Assembly (NCBI GenBank): GCA_001045525.1
Contig: LDWW01000015.1
Coordinates: forward strand, 49,313-113,312
Length of the DNA stretch: 64,000 nucleotides
Direction of reading: 5' to 3'
Source of the DNA: Chitinispirillum alkaliphilum
GTDB lineage: Bacteria; Fibrobacterota; Chitinivibrionia; Chitinivibrionales; Chitinispirillaceae
Position 1 is the stretch's first letter. Each line of letters begins with the position of its first letter. Position numbers and translations under genes: made by a program. Shown piece by piece: positions 8,405-17,726 of the stretch. Under the pieces are notes generated by a model, which worked only from the letters and a program-made list of their open reading frames with translations, was not told where the DNA came from and did no database searches.

Positions 8405-10207
8405 ATGAACAATTCTTTACCCTGGAGCCGCACCCACAGTTGTGGTGAACTTAGCTCAAATGATGAGAATAGAGAAGTTGTTCTTGCTGGTTGGGTTCAT
8501 AACTGGAGGGATCATGGTGGAGTTATATTTATCGATCTGAGAGACAGGGCTGGCATAACTCAGCTGATTTTTAATCCTTCTGCAAATGCCGGGCTTGCCA
8601 AAAAGGCTTCACGCCTGAGGCATGAGTTTGTGATAGCGATAAGGGGCAGGGTTCAGAGACGGCCTGATGAGATGGTAAATCCCAAAATGGTAACCGGGGG
8701 GATTGAGATTGCGGTAGACGCACTGGAAATTCTCAACGACTCCCAGACACCTCCCCTGCACATCAACAGTCCGGAAAAGACGGAATCCGAGGAACTGAGG
8801 TTAAAATACCGCTACCTCGATTTGAGGCGGCCCTTTTTGAAAAAAAACATCATTTTCAGGCATACCCTGACCATGGAGGTTCGAAAGTTTCTCAGTTCCC
8901 AGGGGTTTTATGAAATTGAGACTCCATTACTAATGAAGAGCACTCCGGAGGGAGCACGTGATTTTCTGGTTCCAAGCAGACTCAGCAAGGGACGGTTTTA
9001 TGCTCTGCCCCAGTCGCCACAGACCTATAAGCAGTTATTGATGGTGTCGGGGTTTGAGAGGTATTTTCAGCTGGCGCGCTGTTTCAGGGACGAGGACCTT
9101 CGGGCCGATCGTCAGCCTGAGTTTACCCAGATCGATGCGGAGTTGTCGTTTGTGGATGAGGAGGAGATTTATCTATTGTTTGAGGGACTGATAAAAACTG
9201 TTTTCCAGAACTGTCTGGGTAAAGAGATCAGCACACCATTCAGGCGTATGAGCTACAGGGAAGCGCTTTACACCTATGGAACCGATAAGCCCGATTTGAG
9301 GTTTGATCTGCCGATAAAAGATGTTTCTTCACTCTTTAGCGACTCGTCATTTAAGGTTTTCAGAACAGTATTGCAGAAGAAGGGTGCGATTGGAGCGATA
9401 TGCGGAAAAAGCTGCGGGGATTTTTCCAGAAAGAAAATCGATGAACTTACGGCTCTTGTGGGAAGGTATGGTGCGGCCGGTCTCGTTTGGTTAAGGGTTA
9501 AGGATGGGGGGCTGCTTGAGGGCCCTTCTGCAAAGTTTTTTACACCTCAGGAGTCAGAGTCCCTTATTGCAGAAACCGGTGCTGAGCAGGGGGATATGAT
9601 TTTCATTGTTGCGGCTTCGGGTGAAGTATGTTTTCCTTCTCTTGGGCAGTTGAGGCTGGAGCTGGGGCGGATAAAGGATTTGATGCGAAAAGATGAGTTC
9701 AGTTTGCTTTGGGTATATGGGTTTCCGCTTTTTCAGTTTAGTGAGGAGGAGAATCGCTACACCTCTGTTCATCATCCGTTTACTGCGCCGTTGGGGGAGG
9801 ATGTGGAGTTGCTGGATGGAGCTGACTTTCACAAGGCGCGTTCAAGGGCTTACGATTTAGTGCTCAACGGAACTGAAATCGGGGGCGGAAGTATCAGAAT
9901 TCACAATCAGAGCCTTCAGAGGAAAATATTCAACCTTCTTGAGATAGGTGAGAGGGAGGCGGAGGAGAAGTTTGGTTTTCTGCTTCATGCCCTCTCTTTC
10001 GGAGCGCCGCCTCACGGCGGGATTGCTCTTGGGCTGGACAGGTTGATTATGCTTATGCTCGGATTGGACAGTATACGGGATGTGATACCGTTTCCAAAAA
10101 CTGCTGCGGGTATTTCTGTGATGGATAATGCACCCGACACAGTTTCCGGCAGGCAACTTGCTGAACTGGGTATAGGGCTGGTTGGTGATGAGGGAGGAGA
10201 CGGGTAA
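8405..10207 (+). CDS. aspS: Aspartyl-tRNA synthetase
   Basis: The 600-residue class II synthetase charges tRNA-Asp with aspartate. An N-terminal OB-fold anticodon-binding domain (GWVHNWRDHGGVIFIDLRDR) precedes the catalytic core. Motif 2 is FRDEDLRADRQPEFTQ and motif 3 is GGIALGLDRL. The bacterial GAD insertion lies at roughly 290-420. Length is normal for a bacterial AspRS. Whether it also aspartylates tRNA-Asn cannot be judged here. It is transcribed divergently from the PadR operon, and GAGGGG precedes the ATG. A tRNA-Asp gene lies 3.9 kb downstream. Confidence 0.97.
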   Translation: MNNSLPWSRTHSCGELSSNDENREVVLAGWVHNWRDHGGVIFIDLRDRAGITQLIFNPSANAGLAKKASRLRHEFVIAIRGRVQRRPDEMVNPKMVTGGIEIAVDALEILNDSQTPPLHINSPEKTESEELRLKYRYLDLRRPFLKKNIIFRHTLTMEVRKFLSSQGFYEIETPLLMKSTPEGARDFLVPSRLSKGRFYALPQSPQTYKQLLMVSGFERYFQLARCFRDEDLRADRQPEFTQIDAELSFVDEEEIYLLFEGLIKTVFQNCLGKEISTPFRRMSYREALYTYGTDKPDLRFDLPIKDVSSLFSDSSFKVFRTVLQKKGAIGAICGKSCGDFSRKKIDELTALVGRYGAAGLVWLRVKDGGLLEGPSAKFFTPQESESLIAETGAEQGDMIFIVAASGEVCFPSLGQLRLELGRIKDLMRKDEFSLLWVYGFPLFQFSEEENRYTSVHHPFTAPLGEDVELLDGADFHKARSRAYDLVLNGTEIGGGSIRIHNQSLQRKIFNLLEIGEREAEEKFGFLLHALSFGAPPHGGIALGLDRLIMLMLGLDSIRDVIPFPKTAAGISVMDNAPDTVSGRQLAELGIGLVGDEGGDG

Positions 10208-10260
10208 GTGGGTTAAAGTTTCCTTGGTCAATGTTTTAGGGGGGAACTTTTAGCTTAGAC

Positions 10261-10290
10261 TTGACATGTTCTTTAATTAATAACTATTAT
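10261..10290 (+). promoter_or_regulatory. Sigma70-type promoter for the small lipoprotein gene
   Basis: TTGACA at 10261-10266 is followed after 18 bases by TATTAT at 10285-10290. Initiation near 10297 would leave a leader of about 50 bases before the ATG at 10350. Confidence 0.55.
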
Positions 10291-10349
10291 TATTGTTACC
10301 GGTTTAGAGCTGGTCCGGTTATAGAAAAGAAATTAATCTGGAGGATGGA

Positions 10350-10583
10350 ATGTTGGTTAAGGCAAAGGCAATTGCAAGATTTTTGATTGTTGGAGGAATT
10401 TTGATCTCTTTTGGCGCAGGATGTAGTACAACCCCAACGATAAGTCAGGAAGATCAGGACAGGCTTGAAGAGGCCAGGATTGCAGCTGAAGAAGCAGAAA
10501 GAAAGCTCTCTGAGCTAAGACAGGAAAGGATTCGCCTTGAGCAGGGTGTTGATGAAGAGCCTGAAGCAGATCAGGAGCCGTAG
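10350..10583 (+). CDS. Small coiled-coil lipoprotein
   Basis: The protein has 77 residues. A hydrophobic signal segment (AIARFLIVGGILISF) ends in a lipobox-like GAGC with the lipidation cysteine near residue 25. The mature part is a charged coiled coil rich in E, R and A (EEARIAAEEAERKLSELRQER). In size and layout it resembles Lpp/Pal-like periplasmic lipoproteins, but no specific family was recognised. CTGGAGGATGGA upstream provides the ribosome binding site, and a good promoter lies at 10261-10290. Confidence 0.75.
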   Translation: MLVKAKAIARFLIVGGILISFGAGCSTTPTISQEDQDRLEEARIAAEEAERKLSELRQERIRLEQGVDEEPEADQEP

Positions 10584-10788
10584 GAAGTTTTCCCATGTTT
10601 GCAAACTGTACGGTCACGTAGAGTGTTTTTTCACTATAACCTATCCTGAGGATGGCCGCTTTCCGACATTTTGGACGAATTTCAAATGCAAGTCAGGACT
10701 ATCGGTTTGAAACGTTTCTGTTCCGAGAGACGGTCATATATAATTCTCTGAAAAATTTTGTTTAAGGCGAAGGATACTCGGTCCTTTA

Positions 10789-13098
10789 ATGAACACTAAT
10801 TCCCGGAAAAAAACAGCACGGATAATCACAATCGGCGGGCGTAACTTTAAGCCCCGTATTCCGTCATTCCTAACCTATCCGCTCGTAGTACTGGCTCTCA
10901 CTGTTATCGTTTTAATTCTGTTTTTTCCTTTCCACACAACAGTGCAGCCTTACGACTTGCCCAAAGTGGGTGAAGCAGCAAAAGAGACGATTATAGCTCC
11001 TTTTACTTTTGACATAAAACGATCGGCCGATGAGCTGGAGAGGGAGCGTAACAGGGCAATGGATCAGGTACTTCTGGTTATGGAGTATGATTCTGATGTT
11101 GCCGCAGGGGTTTTAGAAAGAATGGAGGAGGTTAGAGCTGATCTGAATCTCTATATCGATGAAACTGCCTCCGACTCTTTAAAAGAGCAGGTATATCGCC
11201 GACTCTCAAGGGAACTTTCCAACAGGGCTTTGCAGAATCTTATCAGCAGACCCGCACTTCTTGACGAGGCTGCAAGACAGGCGTCATTCACTCTGGAGAA
11301 CGGAATCGCTTCAGTGCTTCTTGTCTCCAGTCCCGAGCAGCTTGCAGAGCTCAGGGCCCAGTACAATACCTCCTTTGATCAGCAGCTCCACTACGATAAG
11401 AAATTCGTTTCTCTTAAAAGGGACGGCTCAGAGTCTGTGGTTTCCACTGCGGAGATTCCGGTCAAGGAGGTTGCTCTCGAGCAGGTAAATGACCGTCTCA
11501 AAAGGGAGCGTAACCTCAGCTCTGAAGCGTTAAACACAATTTATGAGTTGTTGTATGTTTATGTGCGTCCCAACATAAGAGTTAACGGGGCTCTGACCAT
11601 GAAGCGGCGCAATGAGGCTGCTGATGCAGTTCTTGAAATCAGTGGCAAGGTGATTAAGGATACAGAGGTGGTTAGAAAGCACCAGGAGGTGACCCCTGAA
11701 ATCGTACAGAAAATCAGATCTCTTCATAAAGCTCTGGACAGAACGGAGGGTGTGGAGGCGAAAAGGCGGATAAGGGCGGGTAATATCGGGCGTTTGATGT
11801 TTGCATTGATCCCCTTACTCTTTTTTGCCTATTACATCAAATATCATGAACCTGATCTGGTCAAGTCACCAAAACAGCTAAGTGCGCTGGCACTCTGTCT
11901 TGTGCTGCAGGTGGTTGTTATCCGGGCTGCACTGTTCATTTTGCCAAAGTTGTTTGGTGAGGGGATGTATGAACTGCTGGTGGTCCCTGAGTATCTCATA
12001 CCTGTTTCTCTTGGCGCAATCCTTACCGCTATTCTGTTCAACTTGCGCATATCTATGATGATGGCTCTGTTTACAGCTATCTATTTAGCTGTGGTGCTGG
12101 GGTTCAACCATTTTTTCTTTATCTATGGATTTCTCTGTTCTTTGGTTTCCAGCCTTTTTACTCATCACATCCGCTACAGGTGGCATTTTTTCAAGGCTAT
12201 TCCGCCCGTCACTATCGTAAGCGTTGTGCTTATTACATTTTGGCATCTTATCGGGTTCAAAATTCCGCTGATTGCACTTGGTCAGAATTTCATCCTTGCC
12301 TTTTTAAGTGTTGTGGGGTCGATGTTTCTGGCCATGATTCTTACTCCGATGTTTGAAAGGCTCTTTGACATATCAACTGATATGACTCTGGTAGAGCTTT
12401 CAGACATGAATCATCCGATACTCAAGAGGCTCTCCATTGAGGCTGCCGGTACGTACAATCATAGTGTTCTGGTTGGTAATCTTGCTGAGTCTGCAGCTCA
12501 GAGAATAGGGGCAAATGCGCTTCTTGCAAGAGTGGCATCCTACTATCATGATATAGGGAAAATTGAAAAATCTGACTATTTTGTTGAAAACTGTATGCAT
12601 GGAGACAGAAATCGTCACAGCAAGCTGACTCCCAGCATGAGTGCCCTGGTGATATCTTCACATGTCAAGGATGGTGTTGAGCTGGCCAAAAAGTACAAGC
12701 TTCCACGGGTAATTCAGGATGTGATAATGCAGCATCATGGCACCAGTACCGTATCCTTCTTCTATGAGAAAGCTCTTGAGCAGGACCCTCATAAGCAGGT
12801 GCAGGAGAAAGATTTCCGTTATCCGGGACCACCTCCTCAGACTCGTGAAACCGCTATTATCATGCTGGCCGATTCAGTGGAGGCAGCATCAAGAAGCATT
12901 GCCAGCAGCTCACCCAAGCTTCTCAGGGAATTGGTAAAGAAAATCATCAGAGACAAGTTTCTTGCCTCTCAACTGGATCAGTGTAATCTGACTCAAAGAG
13001 ATTTATACGAAATAGTGGAAGGCTTTATGCCTGTCCTGCAGGGGATCTTTCACACCAGGATAGAGTATCCAAATAAAAAAAAGGGAGTGTTTATATAA
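10789..13098 (+). CDS. pgpH: 7TM-HD phosphohydrolase (PgpH/YqfF family, probable cyclic-di-AMP phosphodiesterase)
   Basis: This 769-residue membrane protein starts with one transmembrane helix (about 24-46), followed by an extracytoplasmic 7TMR-HDED-type domain (about 55-320). Seven membrane helices (about 335-545) and a cytoplasmic HD domain follow, with metal-binding HDIGKIEK near residue 587 and downstream HHGTSTV. Family members such as Listeria PgpH hydrolyse cyclic di-AMP. No diadenylate cyclase is seen in the window, so the substrate is by homology. The stop codon overlaps the next gene (TAATG), which indicates translational coupling. Confidence 0.88.
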   Translation: MNTNSRKKTARIITIGGRNFKPRIPSFLTYPLVVLALTVIVLILFFPFHTTVQPYDLPKVGEAAKETIIAPFTFDIKRSADELERERNRAMDQVLLVMEYDSDVAAGVLERMEEVRADLNLYIDETASDSLKEQVYRRLSRELSNRALQNLISRPALLDEAARQASFTLENGIASVLLVSSPEQLAELRAQYNTSFDQQLHYDKKFVSLKRDGSESVVSTAEIPVKEVALEQVNDRLKRERNLSSEALNTIYELLYVYVRPNIRVNGALTMKRRNEAADAVLEISGKVIKDTEVVRKHQEVTPEIVQKIRSLHKALDRTEGVEAKRRIRAGNIGRLMFALIPLLFFAYYIKYHEPDLVKSPKQLSALALCLVLQVVVIRAALFILPKLFGEGMYELLVVPEYLIPVSLGAILTAILFNLRISMMMALFTAIYLAVVLGFNHFFFIYGFLCSLVSSLFTHHIRYRWHFFKAIPPVTIVSVVLITFWHLIGFKIPLIALGQNFILAFLSVVGSMFLAMILTPMFERLFDISTDMTLVELSDMNHPILKRLSIEAAGTYNHSVLVGNLAESAAQRIGANALLARVASYYHDIGKIEKSDYFVENCMHGDRNRHSKLTPSMSALVISSHVKDGVELAKKYKLPRVIQDVIMQHHGTSTVSFFYEKALEQDPHKQVQEKDFRYPGPPPQTRETAIIMLADSVEAASRSIASSSPKLLRELVKKIIRDKFLASQLDQCNLTQRDLYEIVEGFMPVLQGIFHTRIEYPNKKKGVFI

Positions 13099-13709
13099 TG
13101 GGCAGAAAGAACAAGGGGTTTACAAGGAAAAACTTTTTCATCGACCGTAATTTACAGGGCAGGTATATGGTTACTTTTCTTGTTCCCATGATAATACTCC
13201 TGCTTTTTATGCTGGTTACCCTGTATTTCGCTTCTCAAACAATTATTTCCACGACAGCACGAATTGCAAGAAGGGATATGCAGAACATTACTGCTATGCA
13301 TATGCAGGACAGGCCAGAGCCTACGGTGGAAGAGTACAGGGCACTCACAAACGAACTGAATGAATATGTAAGGGAACTCTCTACCAGTGCCAGTATCAGG
13401 CGTGAGCTTGTGGGCTCCTTGTTGTTTGTGTTTGGTGTGGGGCTGTTGCTTGTGATAGCTCAGATCGTTCTGTTAACTATATTTTTCTCTCATAAACTGG
13501 CAGGTCCGGTGTATCGTTTTGAAAAAGCCTGTAAAACTGTGATAGAGGGGTCATATGTAGATATGATCTATCTGCGCAGGGGAGATCAGATGCAGAATCT
13601 GGCGAAATTGCTAAATGAAGCGATAAGTGTTACACGGGAAAGAATGAATATCCTGGCCTCTGGTGAGCAGGATAAAAAAGAAGAACTTAGTTCAAAAATA
13701 AAGATATAA
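13098..13709 (+). CDS. Two-helix membrane protein with HAMP-like region
   Basis: The 203-residue protein has two transmembrane helices (about 26-50 and 112-138) bracketing a short periplasmic segment. A HAMP-like linker follows (LAGPVYRFEKACKTVIEGSYVDMIYLRRGDQM), and the protein ends in a charged tail without an output domain. It resembles truncated methyl-accepting or sensor proteins. It overlaps the stop of the PgpH-like gene by one base, so it may be a membrane partner of that hydrolase. Function is unknown. Confidence 0.65.
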   Translation: MGRKNKGFTRKNFFIDRNLQGRYMVTFLVPMIILLLFMLVTLYFASQTIISTTARIARRDMQNITAMHMQDRPEPTVEEYRALTNELNEYVRELSTSASIRRELVGSLLFVFGVGLLLVIAQIVLLTIFFSHKLAGPVYRFEKACKTVIEGSYVDMIYLRRGDQMQNLAKLLNEAISVTRERMNILASGEQDKKEELSSKIKI

Positions 13710-13773
13710 ACACTTTTTTATGTTGACTTTAACCTTACAATAATCTAATTTATTAAACTGTTTTGGAAACGTT

Positions 13774-13995
13774 ATGAAAAAAAATCTCTTTGAAAAAAAT
13801 AATTTTGTTCTTTTCGGAATTAGTTTGGTCCTTCTGGCTGTAGGATATATTTTATTAGCCCAGGGTCCTGCGGACAATCACTTGTCCAAAAGTGTTGCTC
13901 CAGCTATTCTGGTTTTTGTTTACGGCGGACTTCTACCTTATAGTATATTGTCAGGGTATCTGAAGGCCGGTAAAAAAGAGAACAAAGGAAAATAA
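13774..13995 (+). CDS. Small two-TM protein, DUF3098-like
   Basis: The protein has 73 residues. NFVLFGISLVLLAVGYILL and APAILVFVYGGLLPYSIL are two membrane helices, and the N-terminal pattern FGISLVLLAVGYIL followed by the GPADN turn resembles DUF3098 proteins. The stop codon ends at 13995 and the first base of tRNA-Val is 13996, so the tRNAs probably share this transcript. Function is unknown. Confidence 0.6.
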   Translation: MKKNLFEKNNFVLFGISLVLLAVGYILLAQGPADNHLSKSVAPAILVFVYGGLLPYSILSGYLKAGKKENKGK

Positions 13996-14070
13996 GGGCG
14001 TTTAGCTCAGCTGGTATAGAGTGCCTGCCTTACAAGCAGGTGGTCGTAGGTTCGAATCCTACAACGCCCA
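13996..14070 (+). tRNA. tRNA-Val (anticodon UAC)
   Basis: The acceptor stem is GGGCGTT with AACGCCC and discriminator A at 14070. The anticodon stem CCTGC/GCAGG encloses loop CTTACAA with anticodon TAC, and a standard T-arm (GGTTCGAATCC) is present. CCA is not encoded. The gene abuts the stop codon of the preceding ORF. Confidence 0.95.
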
Positions 14071-14081
14071 TTTAAATATAT

Positions 14082-14158
14082 GGACCGGTAGTTCAGTTGG
14101 TTAGAACGCTGGCCTGTCAAGCCAGAGGCCGCGAGTTCAAGTCTCGTCCGGTCCGCCA
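14082..14158 (+). tRNA. tRNA-Asp (anticodon GUC)
   Basis: The acceptor stem is GGACCGG with CCGGTCC, discriminator G at 14155 and encoded CCA at 14156-14158. The anticodon stem CTGGC/GCCAG encloses loop CTGTCAA with anticodon GTC. It lies 11 bases after tRNA-Val and is followed by a terminator. Confidence 0.96.
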
Positions 14159-14163
14159 TATGA

Positions 14164-14198
14164 AGCCCTCTTCAAAAAAGAGGGCTATTTTTGTTTTT
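14164..14198 (+). terminator. Intrinsic terminator after the tRNA pair
   Basis: AGCCCTCTT (14164-14172) and AAGAGGGCT (14178-14186) form a 9-bp perfect stem with a 5-nt loop. ATTTTTGTTTTT follows. It ends the DUF3098-like/tRNA-Val/tRNA-Asp transcript. Confidence 0.9.
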
Positions 14199-14282
14199 GG
14201 GACTGGTTTTTAATCATATTTAGATAATCGTATTTATTTACTCAGAAGCTTGAATTTTTCCTAATCAGGGATTGAGCAACTA

Positions 14283-16187
14283 ATGGCTCAGAATATTGTG
14301 CTTATTGGTTCTTTGGCCGATAGTGAACTGGAATTAATAAAAGAAGTTGCGTCCCAATGGAATCTGGAAATTACCCCATTTGATTCCCAAAAATCTTCAC
14401 CTTCTGCGGTTGGTTATATTTCCGCACTTCCATGCTCCTTTGACTCTCTGTTACAGTTATTTGCATCACAATCAATTGGTTTTGGGGAAAGAATTCCTTT
14501 CTTTCAGAAGCTTGAGACTGGTACTGTTCCGGAGTTTATGAAGGCGCTGCCTGTAAGCGGATTTTTCCAATTACCCCTAACTCCTCCGGTTGTTTACAAC
14601 ATGATTGCAGCCATGGTTCGGAACTGTGATGTGGTAAAGAGGGAAAACCAGCTAATCCGTGATATTTCTAAATACAGAAATCAAAACCACAGGCTTGTGC
14701 AAATAGGGGCTACACTGTCCTATGAAAATGATCTGGTCAGATTGCTGGAGCTTATTCTCACTGTAAGCAGAGAGATAGCAGGAGCTGATGCAGGCAGTAT
14801 CTATACTTGTGAAAAATGTAAGATAGATGGGGTTGAAAAACCCGCTCTTCGTTTCAGGGTTTATCAGAACGATTCTGTTAACCTGCCCAACTCTGAAGTG
14901 GTTATGCCGGTAAATTCAAACTCAATTGCAGGGTATGTTGCACAAAGTGGAGCATCGCTTCTAATCGATGATGTGGATAGCCTGGATGGAAGTACGCCCT
15001 ACTGCTTATCAAAAAAGCTGGAAAGAGAGTTCGGTTACAGGATAAAGTCGATGCTGACTGTGCCGCTTAAAAATATGGAAGGGGATGTGGTTGGGGTACT
15101 GCAGCTGATGAATAAAAAATTCGATCACACCAAAACCCTTGCAGATCCAAAAGATGTAAAGGAGTATGCGTTTCCGTTTATAAGTGAAGATGAGGAGATT
15201 ATTCTCTCAATTGCAAGTTATGCTGCAGTTTCAATTGAGAGAGTTATGCTGTATGACAATATAAAAATGATTTTTGAGGGATTTCTGAGTTCTTCCATTG
15301 CTGCTATCGATGCACGGGACAGGGTCACAAGCGGTCATTCAAAGCGGGTGCAGGGATATGCTGAGGCATTTGTAAAGGCTGCAGCAGGAATGGCTGAGGA
15401 AAATGTATTTACCCGGCTCGCTTCTTCCCCAGAGCGGGTGAGGCAGTTTAAATTTGCCGCACTTCTTCATGATATAGGGAAAATCGGGGTGCCCGAAGCA
15501 GTTTTGACAAAAGAACACAGGCTGACTGAGGGGGGGCTTTCTGCTTTGATCTCCAGGTTCGAATATATAAGGCTTCTCATGAGAACGACTGAAATCCTCC
15601 TCCCCTGGGAATCTGAAGAGCAGCTTGACAGCAATATCGAATTCATAAAGAAAATCAATAAAGCCGGTTACCTCTGTGATGAAGATTATCAATGTCTCCT
15701 TCGGTTAAAGGATGTCAAATACAGGACAATCGATGGAGCAGAGCATAAACTTATAAGTGAATATGAGTGGGAGTGTCTTTCTGTGAGGAAAGGAAATCTG
15801 ACCACAAAAGAACGAGAATTGATTAATTCACATGCAATGTCAACGTTTAGAATACTCTCAAAGATCCCCTGGACCAAAAGTATGGAGCAGATTCCCTATA
15901 TCGCTTGTCATCATCACGAAAAAATTGACGGTACCGGTTATCCCCACGGTTTGAAGGGGGAAGAGATTCCGCTGGAGAGCAGGATTTTAGCCGTAGTTGA
16001 TATATACGAGGCACTTGTTGCACAGGATCGCCCCTACAAGCCTAAAATGGAATACCAAAAAGCCCTTGGTATCCTGAAAAGCGAGGTTGACTCCGGGCGT
16101 CTTGATCCTGATGTGTACCGATTTTTTGTAGAAAAAGAAATTTATAAATTGTATTTGGATCAGGAATATGAAACTGATACTCAATGA
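14283..16187 (+). CDS. GAF and HD-GYP protein, probable cyclic-di-GMP phosphodiesterase
   Basis: In this 634-residue protein, residues 1-120 form an alpha/beta region of unclear family, possibly a degenerate receiver. A GAF domain covers about 140-330 (ends SIASYAAVSIERV). The HD-GYP domain begins near 355 with HSKRVQGYAEAF, then HDIGKIG near 395 and HHEKIDGTGYPHGLKGEEIP near 543. The GYP triad is intact, consistent with cyclic-di-GMP hydrolysis. The stretch between HD and GYP motifs is about 148 residues, roughly 85 more than in RpfG-type proteins, indicating an insertion at about 410-500. Its end overlaps murB by 20 bases. Confidence 0.85.
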   Translation: MAQNIVLIGSLADSELELIKEVASQWNLEITPFDSQKSSPSAVGYISALPCSFDSLLQLFASQSIGFGERIPFFQKLETGTVPEFMKALPVSGFFQLPLTPPVVYNMIAAMVRNCDVVKRENQLIRDISKYRNQNHRLVQIGATLSYENDLVRLLELILTVSREIAGADAGSIYTCEKCKIDGVEKPALRFRVYQNDSVNLPNSEVVMPVNSNSIAGYVAQSGASLLIDDVDSLDGSTPYCLSKKLEREFGYRIKSMLTVPLKNMEGDVVGVLQLMNKKFDHTKTLADPKDVKEYAFPFISEDEEIILSIASYAAVSIERVMLYDNIKMIFEGFLSSSIAAIDARDRVTSGHSKRVQGYAEAFVKAAAGMAEENVFTRLASSPERVRQFKFAALLHDIGKIGVPEAVLTKEHRLTEGGLSALISRFEYIRLLMRTTEILLPWESEEQLDSNIEFIKKINKAGYLCDEDYQCLLRLKDVKYRTIDGAEHKLISEYEWECLSVRKGNLTTKERELINSHAMSTFRILSKIPWTKSMEQIPYIACHHHEKIDGTGYPHGLKGEEIPLESRILAVVDIYEALVAQDRPYKPKMEYQKALGILKSEVDSGRLDPDVYRFFVEKEIYKLYLDQEYETDTQ

Positions 16188-17067
16188 TGTCCCGCTTCAC
16201 AACAAAAACACCTTCAGGATAGGTGGGAAAGCAAAGCTGTTTGCTCAACCCTCATCAGAAACTCAGCTTCTTGAGCTACTGAACTACTCCGGGGAAAAAG
16301 ATATTCCGGTGCTTATTCTGGGCAGAGGGTCGAATATACTTGTCAGTGACAGTGGGTGGGACGGACTTGTAATTAATATTTCAGAAAATTTCAGCAGGTT
16401 GGAATGGACTGGCTCCGAAGTGCAATGCATGAGCGGGGCATGTCTCGATAAGTTGATTATGGAATCAATCAGACGTGGTTTTTCCGGCATGGAGGAGCTC
16501 TCCGGCATACCCGGCACAATTGGGGGCGCAGTTACCATGAATGCCGGTGCGTTTTCTTCCTGTATTGCGGATACCATTATCTCTGCCCGCTATATTAATC
16601 CTGCTACCCAACTTGTACACGAATGCCCTGCTGGTGAGCTGGAACTTGGATACCGAACAAGTAAAATTAAAAGGGATGGATCAATTCTGGTTTCAGCTGA
16701 ATTCTCTTTTTCTCTGTCTGATCCTGAAAAACTCCACTCTAAGAGAATGGAAATTTTAAAAAGAAGAAAAGGTAAACAACCACTTGAGTTCCCTAATTGT
16801 GGCAGCGTGTTTAAACGACCCCGGGGAAATTATGCCGGTACTCTCATTGAAAAGTGTTCACTGAAGGGCTACCGCTGCGGGGATGTGGAAGTATCCGCGA
16901 AACATGCAAATTTCATAGTCAACAGAGGCAATGGAAGTGCCAATGAGGTCCTTTGTGTTATAAATCATGTTCGCAAAACGGTATATCAGCAGCACGGTAT
17001 ACTGCTCGAACCTGAAGTTGTGTTTGCTGGTGAATTTGATCAGCCGCTCTATGTTCCAGAAGATTAA
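16168..17067 (+). CDS. murB: UDP-N-acetylenolpyruvoylglucosamine reductase
   Basis: This 299-residue FAD enzyme reduces UDP-GlcNAc-enolpyruvate to UDP-MurNAc with NADPH in peptidoglycan precursor synthesis. Visible FAD and catalytic motifs are LGRGSNILVSD, GIPGTIGGAVTMNAGAF, GYRTSKIK (substrate Arg), NCGSVFKRP (proton-donor Ser) and LEPEVVF (catalytic Glu). It starts inside the HD-GYP gene end. Later peptidoglycan genes (a Mur ligase and a YkuD protein) lie at 42-44 kb. Confidence 0.95.
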   Translation: MKLILNDVPLHNKNTFRIGGKAKLFAQPSSETQLLELLNYSGEKDIPVLILGRGSNILVSDSGWDGLVINISENFSRLEWTGSEVQCMSGACLDKLIMESIRRGFSGMEELSGIPGTIGGAVTMNAGAFSSCIADTIISARYINPATQLVHECPAGELELGYRTSKIKRDGSILVSAEFSFSLSDPEKLHSKRMEILKRRKGKQPLEFPNCGSVFKRPRGNYAGTLIEKCSLKGYRCGDVEVSAKHANFIVNRGNGSANEVLCVINHVRKTVYQQHGILLEPEVVFAGEFDQPLYVPED

Positions 17068-17088
17068 TCTTTGCAGAAGGGTAAAATC

Positions 17089-17715
17089 ATGAAAATTGAA
17101 TATTCACTGTTTGCGACCGGTTTACTTGAATCAAACTGCTGTGTTGTGTATAATCGGGAGATCAATAAGTGTCTTATCATAGATCCCTCACAGGGATGTT
17201 CTGAAGTGATCGGTTTTATAAAAAAAGAATCGCTTACCCCCGTTGCTATCCTTCTGACACATGGTCACTTTGACCATATTACAGGTATACCTGAGATTCA
17301 TAGTGAGTTTGGTGATCTGACTGTTTATATTCATCCCGGGGATGCCCCGATGCTTCAGAACTCAGATCTCAATGGTTCAGTGATGCTTGGGATGAATTTT
17401 TCCTATAAGGGGCAGGTTAATGAGTTGAAAGCTGGCCCTATGAAGCTGGAAGAATTTGAGTTCAGTGTGATACATCTTCCGGGGCATACTCCTGGTGGGT
17501 GTGCTTTTGTTTTCGATAAGGTGTGTTTTAGCGGAGATGTGCTTTTTGCCGGGTCTGTTGGAAGGAGTGATTTTCCCGGTGGTGATGGTGAGGAGTTGAT
17601 CAGGGGGATAAAGACCAGGCTTATGGCACTACCCGACGACACTGTGGTGTGCCCCGGGCATGGGGGTAGAACCACAATCGCCAGAGAGAGAAAATTGAAT
17701 CCTTTTCTTCTGTAG
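17089..17715 (+). CDS. Metallo-beta-lactamase fold hydrolase (glyoxalase II-like)
   Basis: This is a 208-residue cytoplasmic hydrolase. LTHGHFDHITG is the HxHxDH dinuclear metal motif. HLPGHTPGG and CFSGDVLF supply further ligands, and VCPGHGGRTT closes the site. The family (YcbL/GloB-like) hydrolyses thioesters such as S-lactoylglutathione; the real substrate is unknown. A longer reading from TTG 17071 is possible, but AGAAGGG seven bases before ATG 17089 fits the later start better. It is close behind murB and just ahead of the Xer recombinase. Confidence 0.85.
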   Translation: MKIEYSLFATGLLESNCCVVYNREINKCLIIDPSQGCSEVIGFIKKESLTPVAILLTHGHFDHITGIPEIHSEFGDLTVYIHPGDAPMLQNSDLNGSVMLGMNFSYKGQVNELKAGPMKLEEFEFSVIHLPGHTPGGCAFVFDKVCFSGDVLFAGSVGRSDFPGGDGEELIRGIKTRLMALPDDTVVCPGHGGRTTIARERKLNPFLL

Positions 17716-17726
17716 ATGATTTTCAC

